64,000 nucleotides of DNA, taken from NCBI RefSeq assembly GCF_011386835.1, contig NC_088800.1, forward strand, positions 80,292,981-80,356,980, read 5' to 3'. Source of the DNA: Chrysemys picta bellii (Eukaryota; Chordata; Testudines; Emydidae). Both the position numbers and the translations under genes were made by a program. Positions 55,691 to 64,000 of this stretch are shown here, one piece after another. The notes below the pieces were generated by a model. It did no database searches. It worked only from the letters and a program-made list of their open reading frames with translations, and was not told the origin of the DNA. The number at the start of each line of letters is the position of its first letter. Position 1 is the stretch's first letter.

Positions 55691-57327
55691 TCTTCCTGAG
55701 GTGTTTAATTCATTACTGTTTTTAAGGTGCTTTGAGATCCTCTGGTGGAAGGTGCTAGCGACAGGCAAAGTTTTCGGACGGTATTAAGAGTTCTTTTATG
55801 ACTGCTTTTTATTGTTTGTATTATTGCGCATGTTCTTGTCCATCGCTGGGGTGCCTCCTGTGGTACATTTTTATTGGCCCCCCTATAGTGTAAGTCAGGC
55901 ATTGTAGAAAGCCAAATTCCATTCACTATGTGTGTAAGCAGCTTCACCAAGGTCAGGTTTAAACTGCAGCATTCTTCGTTTCCACTAGATGGTGCTTTTG
56001 ATCAAAGATTTGCTTAGCTGCAACTCTTTTTCTGCACTGAATTTCCTAGTTTTCCTTTCTCTCTCGTGCGGTCTCCATTCTTCCTCCTCTCCCTTCTCTG
56101 TTTTAACACTATGGGGGGCGGGGGGGACACTTATTGATGCTGGATGGCGGACAGTCATAATCGGCTGCTACTGTAATCTAGCAGCCATCCACCAGCCTGC
56201 CTGCCGGCCTTTTGGGCTCTGGTTTTCGAATCATGTATCAATGGTGCTTGGCTGTGGTGGAGAATTGAATTCTTTCCGTGTTTTCTGTTCCCACAAGGAA
56301 ATGGCTTCAAAGAGCAAACCCCCTCCCCCTTCCCTGCTGGTGAAGGGCATTTAGAGAAGTTACAAAAAAATCCAGCTCTGACGGAAAGGAAATTGTTTAA
56401 AAAAAAGGAGGGGTGAGAGGAGTCCAGGGCTTTTATATCCATCTTTGTATTCACGAGGCGAATACCTACTCAAGGTCACTGGTGCTGCATGCCTCGCCAT
56501 GCGGAACAGCCAGGCACGCGCCCCTTCCCTGAATGAGCATTGATTTTAATAAGGCTTCCTCCAGGTGAGGGATTGGAATGGGCTTGAATTTGCCACTCAG
56601 CACCAGGGGCACTGTTGTGTAAAGAATGCCACAAAAGAAGCCTTCTCTTTTATACTAGCAACTGGGATTGAACACAATTCTGGATGACTATCTCCCCTGC
56701 CAGCACGCACCAGAATCTGTCACTAGATTGTACTGTACAAGGCATAGCAAGGCGTGTGCTTTTATAGCATCATTGTGAGCAATGAGTTGTCTAGTGCTGT
56801 AAATCTAGACAGCACTTTACAGGGTAAATACATCCCCTGTCCCCTATATCAGTACTGGTGCAATGTACCCAGTAGAAAACCATCCTGCACCGGCCCCATG
56901 TGAGACTGCCCAGAGGTTTTCCCTCTCTGACACGTACAGCTGTGACGTTGCATTCATGCTGACATGCTCACGCCACCTACCTTGTGTCTGCAGTTTGTGA
57001 TCTCATGCCATGCTGATGTGACCACTTTGCAAACCTGCCCCTGATGCACGTGTGGCAGCAAGGTGGCATCTGCTTATGCATCTATCACCTTGATAGCCGA
57101 GTGCAGCCCGAATGTTAATGAACTTATCCGTGTAGCTCCTGTGACACAATGATCAGCCATGCTGATGCCCATGTCTGCAACATGCTGCTGGGACTGCCAT
57201 ACTGACGTACCCACACCACTGATGTGCATTGAGAGATACCATACGCACGTGCAGGGTGTTACGCTTATGATAATGATATTGCACTTACACTGAGGCTGCT
57301 CCAAACTACACCAGGGATCATGTAGAA

Positions 57328-57555
57328 CAGGGGTTCTCAGACTTTTGGACTGGTGACCTCTTTCACATAGCAAGCCTCTGAGTGCGACCCCCCTCCCCCC
57401 ACTTATACATTACAAACACTTTTTTATATATTTAACACCATTATAAATGCTGGAGGCAAAGTGGGATTTGGGGTGGAGGCTGGCAGCTCGCGACCCCCCA
57501 TGTAATAACCTCGCGACCCCCTGAGGGGTCCCGACCCCCAGTTTGAGAACCCCTG
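57328..57555. mobile_element. Nonautonomous hAT-like element (228 bp) with perfect 8-bp TSD
   Basis: Begins caggggttctcagactttt and ends cccagtttgagaacccctg. The octamer atgtagaa is perfect on both sides (57320-57327 and 57556-57563). Same family as 10861-11083, with closely similar interior. Confidence 0.88.
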
Positions 57556-57611
57556 ATGTAGAACTACCCATGGGATTGGGGAGCTGCAAATGGGTTTCTT
57601 CTGACTGATAG

Positions 57612-58105
57612 GGAACAGCCAGCATGGATTTGTAAAGAACAAATCATGTCAAACCAATCTGATAGCTTTCTTTGATAGGATAACGAGTCTTGTGGATAAG
57701 GGAGAAGCTGTGGATGTGGTATACCTAGACTTTAGTAAGGCATTTGATACGGTCTCGCATGATATTCTTATCGATAAACTAGGCAAATACAATTTAGATG
57801 GGGCTACTATAAGGTGGGTGCATAACTGGCTGGATAACCGTACTCAGAGAGTTGTTATTAATGGTTCCCAATCCTGCTGGAAAGGCATAACAAGTGGGGT
57901 TCCGCATGGGTCTGTTTTGGGACCGGCTCTGTTCAATATCTTCATCAACGACTTAGATATTGGCATAGAAAGTACGCTTATTAAGTTTGCGGATGATACC
58001 AAACTGGGAGGGATTGCAACTGCTTTGGAGGACAGGGTCATAATTCAAAATGATCTGGACAAATTGGAGAAATGGTCTGAGTTAAACAGGATAAAGTTTA
58101 ACAAA
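57612..58105 (+). pseudogene. CR1 reverse transcriptase, central part
   Basis: The open frame starts upstream of the first ATG (57692), with NSQHGFVKNKSCQTNL at its beginning. It then shows the motifs of a non-LTR reverse transcriptase: DVVYLDFSKAFDTVSHDIL, GVPHGSVLGPALFNIFIND and the catalytic FADDTKLGG (Asp pair intact). The His in GVPHGS replaces the usual Gln. The N-terminal endonuclease domain is missing by truncation, and the frame runs into the SINE after FNK. It cannot make an active protein. Confidence 0.85.
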
Positions 58106-58302
58106 GGGGGGAGGGATAGCTCAGTGGTTTGAGCATTGGCCTGCTAAACCCAGGGTTGTGAGTTCAATCCTTGAGGGGGCCACTTAGGGATCTGGGGCAA
58201 AAATCAGTACTTGGTCCTGCTAGTGAAGGCAGGGGGCTGGACTCGATGACCTTTCAAGGTCCCTTCCAGTTCTAGGAGATGGGATATCTCCATAAAAAAA
58301 AA
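58106..58302 (+). mobile_element. Turtle Pol III SINE nested in the CR1 LINE
   Basis: Full SINE with A box (tagctcagtggtttgag), B box (ggttgtgagttcaatcc), CR1-like tail and nine A residues. It lies exactly between the Lys and Asp codons of the CR1 motif FNK-DKCKVL, in the same orientation as the host. A short target duplication of A residues would be masked by the A tail. Confidence 0.9.
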
Positions 58303-58986
58303 GACAAATGCAAAGTGCTCCACTTAGGAAGAAAAAATCAGTTTCACACATACAGAATGGGAAGAGACTGTCTAGGAAGGAGTACGTCAGAAAGGGATCT
58401 AGGGGTTATAGTGGACCACAAGCTAAATATGAGTCAACAGTGTGATGCTGTTGCAAAAAAAGCAAACATGATTCTGGGATGTATTAACAGGTGTGTTGTG
58501 AGCAAGACACGAGAAGTCATTCTTCCGCTCTACTCTGCTCTGGTTAGGCCTCAGCTGGAGTATTGTGTCCAGTTCTGGGCACCACATTTCAAGAAAGATG
58601 TGGAGAAATTGGAAAGGGTCCAGAGAAGAGCAACAAGAATGATTAAAGGTCTTGAGAACATGACCTATGAAGGAAGGCTGAAAGAATTGGGTTTGTTTAG
58701 TTTGGAAAAGAGAAGACTGAGAGGGGACATGAGAGCAGTTTTCAGGTATCTAAAAGGGTGTCATAATGAGGAAGGAGAAAACTTGTTCACCTTAGCCTCT
58801 AAGGATAGAACAAGAAGCAATGGGCTTAAACTGCAGCAAGGGAGGTCTAGGTTGGACATTCGGAAAAAGTTCCTAACGGTCAGGGTGGTTAAACACTGGA
58901 ATAAATTGCCTAGGGAGGTTGAAGAATCTCCATCTCTGGAGATATTTAAGAGTAGGTTAGATAAATGTCTATCAGGGATGGTCTAG
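58303..58986 (+). pseudogene. CR1 reverse transcriptase, C-terminal part
   Basis: Continues the same protein after the SINE: DKCKVLHLGRKN, then DLGVIVDHKLNMSQQCDAV, LVRPQLEYCVQFWAPHFKKD, RVQRRATRMIKGLE and finally RVVKHWNKLPREVEES up to a TAG. This is the conserved thumb and C-terminal region of CR1 ORF2, without stops or frameshifts. The SINE shifts it to a different frame from the upstream half. Confidence 0.85.
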
Positions 58987-59078
58987 ACAGTATTTGGTCC
59001 TGCCCTGCGGGCAGGGGACTGGACTCGATGACCTCTCGAGGTCCCTTCCAGTCCTAGAATCTATGAATCTATGAATCC

Positions 59079-60610
59079 CCTGCTCCCCAAGCTTCACCCA
59101 ACATTATTTGGGTGCAGCTGAGGACTAAGCCTTGCGTCTGCATCATATGATGGCTCTTTGAAAGGGCAGCCCAGAACTACAATGCCCAAATTCAAGGGGT
59201 AGATTTTTGGGGACAGTGAATTTCCCTGTCTTGGCTGCATTCAGAGATCAAACCATGCTGCTAAATCAGCCTAGCAAAAGTTGACTTTTATCTCTGGCTC
59301 AGAAAGATTTTTCCAAAGTATGATTTCAATTTTTTCCTGTGTAGAATTTACCAGATTGTCTGCAATCACATGGCTCTGAAGGCTCAAAGCAACATACCTG
59401 TGTGGGGGAAGAGATTGAGTAGCTTTCACATTTCAATCTGACTTTCTCCCCCCACGTCTTTGTGTCATGGAGCCAGCTACTCTGAGAATAGTTCAGGACT
59501 GAAATGTCACAGTTTGAAACTGGTGAGTCACTTACTTTTTTCTAAAAAATAAATAAAAAATCTTTCAGTGTGTATCCTGAGGGGTACAGCAAGACTTAAA
59601 AAGACACAAGCTCCCTGGTGGAGTCAAGGGGCTTTTAATAAACCTTGCTCGGTGTGTGTCCATGCTGCTGTTTACATGAGGATCTTAAAGCACTTCACAG
59701 ACTTTAATTATCTAGTCAATAGGCTCATCTCAATCAGATCCAGGTGTCTTATCCAAAAGGACTGGATTGTAGCTGTCTGACAATGCACCCACAGTATCTC
59801 TCATAATTAAGTCTCCCTGCACTGCTGAGAGGTTCGTAATTACAGTGAAACCTACCTAAAAAGACCAGTCAAGGGACCAGCAAAAATCATTTCCTTTTAC
59901 TGAGTTTATGTCAAGATACTTGAAGCCAAGTTTGTAAAAAAGGAGGTGCCAAATAGACTGGTCTCTTATACGGGTTGCACTGAAGTATTAGTGTTATATT
60001 AATATATTAATGGTATATATTAGTGTGTATTAATACTACTCGCATGCTAATTTGGTATTGTTCTCATTTCAAAAGGATCCGTAGGATGTTTATCTTCCAC
60101 CACAGGATGCCAATTTGGGCCAATAGCAGCGATGGATTTTGTGATGTGAATAATTGTCCCTCAGGATCCCCTCCTGGCAACTCATCTCATTTGAGAACCA
60201 CCAACCAGCTGTCACATGGTGCTCACTTTCAGCCACAACCAATGGCAAGCCAAATCTCCCAGCTACTTCCAGGGGTGTTTTGCATGTGTAAGGGCTGTGG
60301 GATTTGGTGCAGTATCTAGCTATCTGGAATAGTAAGCTAGTACTAGATAGCTGAGCGAGTAAGCTGTTGTTTTTTTTAAAGTGAACATTCAAGTTCAGAT
60401 TCTATATAGAGTCATAACCAGGGCTCCTCATGTTTCACAGCCACTGAGTTTGCCATGGAATTCATCCTTTACTGTAGAATTTTGCTCCAGAATCTAATTT
60501 TTTTTTTTAAATCTAGCCCTCATGGTTGGGAAGATAACCTTGAAATGTGAATGGACTTGAACCAGTGCAGAATCTCATGCCTGATTCTGCAGACAGCCTG
60601 AAATAATATC
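59079..60610. other. Intergenic stretch between two CR1 copies
   Basis: AT-rich sequence with small poly-A/T runs and no repeat or gene that I can support. Confidence 0.4.
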
Positions 60611-60611
60611 T

Positions 60612-61517
60612 GGCCAGGTACTATTCAATATTTTCATTAATGACTTGGATCATGTAGCAGAGAGTATTCTTATTACATTTGTAGATGGCAGCAAACTAGG
60701 AGGTTTGCAAGCACGTTGGAGGACAGCATTAGAATTCAAAATGACCTTGACAAATTGGAGAATTGGTCTGAATTTAACAAGGTGGAATTCGATAAAGATA
60801 AGTGCAAAGTACTTCACTTAGGAAGGAAAATTCAAATGCACAACTACCAAATGGGGAATAGCTGGCTAGGTGCTAGTACTGCTGAGAAGGATCTGGGGTT
60901 ATAGTGGATCACGAATTGAATATGAATCAGCAATATGATGTAGTTGCGAAAATGGCTACTGTCATATGTAAGACATGGGTGGTAATTGTCCCTCTCTACC
61001 CGGTGCTGATGTGGCCTCAGCTGGGGTACTGTGTCCAATCCTGGATGCCATGCTTTAGGAAGGATGTGGAGAGAGTCCAGAGGAGAGCAACAAAAATAAT
61101 AATTCTGTTGTTATGATAAAAAGTTTAGAAAGCCTGACCTTGAGAAAGGAGGACTGAGGGAAGACCTGATAACAATATGTTAAGGGCTGTTGTAAAGAGA
61201 GCTGTGGTCAATTGTTCTCCATGTCCACTGAAGATAGGACAAGAAGTAATTGGCTTAATCTGCAGCAAGGGAGATTTAGATGAGATGTTAGGAAAAACTA
61301 ACATCTAACCTAAGTTAGGGTAGTTAAATGCTGAAATAGGCTTCAAAGGCTGGTTGTGGAATCCCCATCATTGGGGATTTTTAAGAACAGGTTGGATAAA
61401 CACCAGGATGGGATGGTCTCCTAGGTTTACTTGCTCCTGCCTCAATACAGTGGGCTGGACTTGATGACTTCTCAAGGAACCTGCCTGCCAACCCTACATT
61501 TCTATGGTTCTGTGAAT
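60612..61517 (+). mobile_element. Old, decayed CR1 LINE 3' fragment
   Basis: Homologous to the 57603-59078 copy (ttcaatattttcattaatga, gataaagataagtgcaaagt, tgggctggacttgatgactt). The frame is broken by stops and indels, and the catalytic Asp pair region is already changed (tttgtagatggc). It is much older than its neighbour. The two share orientation but are separate insertions. Confidence 0.8.
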
Positions 61518-61726
61518 ATCTCTGAGCGGTATGAACTGCCCCATTCATTTCAATGGGTCATTGACTCTGAAAATTAAGGATGAATGTTAAAATGCTAACA
61601 TTAAAATGTTTACTGACGAGCCTTGTAACAGAGAAATCTAGCTAACGTGCTTATTCCCAGATTCCTAACTGCCTCCCAAATCTCTAATCCTCTCCAGATA
61701 CCAAAAGCCTGGACTGTCCTCTAACA

Positions 61727-62059
61727 CAGTGGTTCTCAAACTAGGGCTGCTGCTTGTTCAGGAAAAGCCCCTGGTGGGCCGGGCCGGTTTCTTTACCTGC
61801 CGCGTCTGCAGGTTCGGCCGATCGCAGCTCCCACTGGCCACGGTTCACTGCTCCAGGCCAATGGGAGCTGCAGAAAGCGGCATGGGCCGAGGGATGTACT
61901 GGCCGCCGCTTTCCGCAGCCCCCATTGGCCTGGAACAGGGAACCGAGGCCACTGGGAGCTGCGATCAGCCGAACCTGCGGACGCGGCAGGTAAACAAACC
62001 GGCCCAGCCCACCAGGGGCTTTCCCTGAACAAGCGGCAGCTCTAGTTTGAGAACCACTG
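61727..62059. mobile_element. Long-palindrome hAT-like element (333 bp) with 8-bp TSD
   Basis: Starts cagtggttctcaaactaggg and ends ctagtttgagaaccactg. Nearly the entire element is an inverted repeat: cgggccggtttctttacctg and 'caggtaaacaaaccggcc', gcagctcccactggccacgg and its mate. The flanks are ctctaaca (61719-61726) and ctctaacc (62060-62067), 7/8. Similar frames on both strands are a result of the palindrome, not genes. Confidence 0.88.
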
Positions 62060-62067
62060 CTCTAACC

Positions 62068-64000
62068 AGTTCCCAAAACATCCATCTGCCCCAACAACTC
62101 CTAAAATGTCATTAGGCATTGCTAGTGCAAAAAGCTGTGGAAACTGAAAATGTGAGGACAGCCTAGAATAAATACAATGTAATATCAAACTAAATAACAC
62201 AGGGGCAGCTGTACTGATTCTGTTACTCATTTAAATACTGAATTAAATAAAAACTTCAAGATTTTAACGTATCTGATGTTGGCGTAAAATGTAATAGATT
62301 TCTACCAGATGCCAAGGACTTTGCCACAGAACTTAGTGTCCACCTGTAGCCAGGGTCTTGGTTATGCCATCTAGCCTGAGATTGTCAAGTTGCCTAATTG
62401 AAATTGGACTTTCAGATCACCCAAGGGCTTTGAAAATCTCAGCCTTAATGCACATAGTTCTTCCTAACACAAGCAAGAAACTCAGCTAATTTCTGAAAGC
62501 CAATATTACTACTGATTCTTTTTGTGTTTGAAAAAAGATAAAATTTGTTAACGTAAGTGACATTGGCCATTAGCAAACCATTGTCAGGTGACAATGGAAG
62601 AGCAGACAGAGAAGCCAATCCTGGTTCTGTGTTTTTTCCTAAAGGCTTCTTCTGGTACATGGCTCGGCTCTGCTGATCCTCTTGTATTGTTTTTGATAAT
62701 GAATAGCAGCAGAATAGCAGATTGTTGCATTGTCTAATAATGATTCATTTACATTAGACATCATTCCAAAATAGAAATTGACTTTTTAATGACTTCAATT
62801 GTGTATTAGCTCTCCATTGTTTGTAATGATTTCTCAGATTCCTGGACAAATATCGTCAAATTCACCCTGGTGTAACTTCCCTGAAATGAATGATTCAACA
62901 TGTCTTGGTATAACACAGGAGACAGCAAGATCCAATGGACTGAGCTTAAAGGGCTACATTTTCAAAAGTGGCCTCCAATTTTGCATGGTCAGCTTTAGAA
63001 ACCTCGGGACTGATTCTCAGAGGTACTGGGCACCTACCTCTCAAATTGAGAGCTGTAGCGGTTCAACGTCTCTGAAAATCAGGCCCTAGAGATATAAATT
63101 GTTGTAGCCCAATGGAGCTAGACTGATGTTCATTCTCTCTGCAGTTCTAGTCAGACAGCAGTTAGAGTGTTTGGGTGATGTCTCTCTGACAGGAAAATGG
63201 GGGGGAACTTGGGATTCGGAAGGTTCCAGAAGGTCCCCTGTTAGCTGGGAGTGGGGGAGTGAGTCAGGAAGTGGCAGTTTGAACTGGGAAGTTAGGGAGT
63301 GGCTGCTGGGTAGTGGTAGTTGGATTTGGGCTGTGGCAGTTCAATTTGGATGATTGCAGAGTGGCAGTTTGAACTGAGCAGTTGGAGAGAGTATAGAAAA
63401 CTGATAGCAGTGCCCGTGCACGCACACATGCCCATACCTTGCAGGGAGGAGAGAAACAAGGAGCGAATATTAATAAAGGATGAGGGGTAAGCATCTGAGA
63501 ACATTGACAGGAAAATGCAAAGTAATTAGAGGGAGGTAATTTCCCCTGCTGCAGTGAGAGTCCACAGTTATTCTAAGGGGAGTGTGATAGGGTGGGGTAC
63601 GCAAGGAGTGGTACTTTTCCAGAGGTCAGCAGGGAGGAAAAGCTAACAGTGTGAAGTGTGTGCAAAGAACACTCTCAGGGAAGGGAATGTGAGTCCAAGC
63701 AAATAGACCAGAGCAAAAGAAGAGACTAACAGAACTAGGGAGAGAAGGAGTGGCAGAAGAGAAAAACTGAGAAATCCTCCTGAAGAGCTGGGTGAGCTCC
63801 TGGTTATTCTCTGTTCTGGAATCTCAAGAGATGCCTGACCTGATGTTTGTTTTAGTAACTATTTTTTTCCCTCTAAAGCCCTGATTTTGCAAGTTATAAC
63901 CATGCAAGTCTGCAGGGGATGTGGGGAAGATGCCCACATCACAGCTATTCTTTTTGGGAAACAAATTTAGAGCACTGTTCCAAATGGATATGTCAACAGA
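62068..64000. other. Intergenic right edge of the window
   Basis: Holds a small hairpin-type repeat at about 62935-63090 (gggctacattttcaaaagtg ... gaaaatcaggccct) and a degenerate internally repetitive stretch at about 63240-63390 (variants of gtggcagtttgaactggg). No gene is seen. Confidence 0.4.
63240..63395 (+). repeat. Degenerate short tandem repeat of the 'gtggcagttngaa' type
   Basis: Near-copies of agtggcagtttgaactg occur at about 63268, 63320 and 63360, with related spacers (gggagtg, ggtagtggtagttggattt). Unit length is irregular, at roughly 25-45 bp. Confidence 0.45.

Larger units (their letters stand above)
50161..57319. other. Intergenic region upstream of DHRS7B, part 1
   Basis: Contains a truncated SINE (51246-51410), a hAT-like element (54096-54401), a short GAAT run near 54660, a TIR element (55029-55289) and a MIR/CR1-tail region (55480-55690). 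No coding exon is supported. The remainder shows nothing I can name. Confidence 0.5.
57603..59078 (+). mobile_element. CR1 LINE, 5'-truncated, split by a SINE
   Basis: A CR1 retrotransposon that retains the C-terminal half of ORF2 and the 3' UTR. The 3' end has the CR1 signature (ctggactcgatgacctctcg, aggtcccttccagtcctaga) and a tandem atgaatct tail at about 59057-59077, typical of CR1 termination. The left end is an abrupt 5' truncation about 40 bp after a hAT element. A complete SINE (58106-58302) interrupts it. The copy is young: no stop or frameshift is visible in the coding part other than the SINE. Confidence 0.9.

Noticed and set aside
61754..62032. Similar 79-codon frames on both strands
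   Set aside because: They mirror each other because the DNA element is a palindrome. No transposase motif.
49576..64000. First exon of USP22, the expected next gene
   Set aside because: I looked for the conserved N-terminal and zinc-finger coding sequence on + and did not find it. The gene is presumably outside the window.

Overview
The window is nuclear DNA of a turtle, most likely a hard-shelled cryptodire. The evidence is three orthologous vertebrate genes with GT-AG introns, plus repeats typical of turtles: the tRNA-derived Pol III SINE with a CR1-like 3' tail (48944-49150, 51246-51410, 58106-58302), a young CR1 LINE (57603-59078), several hAT-type DNA elements, and inverted-duplication elements of the 'gactaacacggct' family. 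Nothing bacterial or viral in origin was seen except one uncertain LTR-like stretch in an intron.

Gene layout, left to right. (1) The last coding exon of NATD1 on + (4651-4767), preceded by intron and followed by a long candidate 3' UTR. (2) TMEM11, complete, on + : exon 1 at 14632-14699, a 10.2 kb intron, exon 2 at 24906-25422, giving a predicted 194-residue protein. (3) DHRS7B, complete, on - : seven coding exons from 49575 down to 31523, giving a predicted 326-residue protein. TMEM11 and DHRS7B are convergent. The order and relative orientation NATD1-TMEM11-DHRS7B match the human 17p11.2 block as I remember it. From 49.6 kb to the end I see no further coding exon; the expected next neighbour in the human order (USP22) was looked for and not found.

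The three proteins do not form an operon-like unit. NATD1 is a small GNAT-fold protein, TMEM11 a mitochondrial membrane protein of cristae and mitochondrial shape, DHRS7B a membrane-anchored short-chain dehydrogenase of peroxisome/ER ether-lipid synthesis. The two gene starts inside the window lie in CpG-rich promoters. TMEM11 has a YY1-type motif over its ATG and a cluster of ZNF143-type ACTACAA..CCCA motifs. DHRS7B has ETS, GC-box and CCAAT motifs beside a 20-nt first coding exon.

The rest is intron and intergenic sequence full of mobile elements, many with readable target-site duplications. The most unusual structures are: three foldback elements with 8-12 bp duplications; a 333-bp almost fully palindromic hAT-like element; a hAT element inserted at the very end of an older element; a SINE that splits an otherwise open CR1 reverse transcriptase; and a G-rich 82+130 bp composite tandem repeat just after TMEM11 exon 1. 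I found no evidence for a wholly new biological system.
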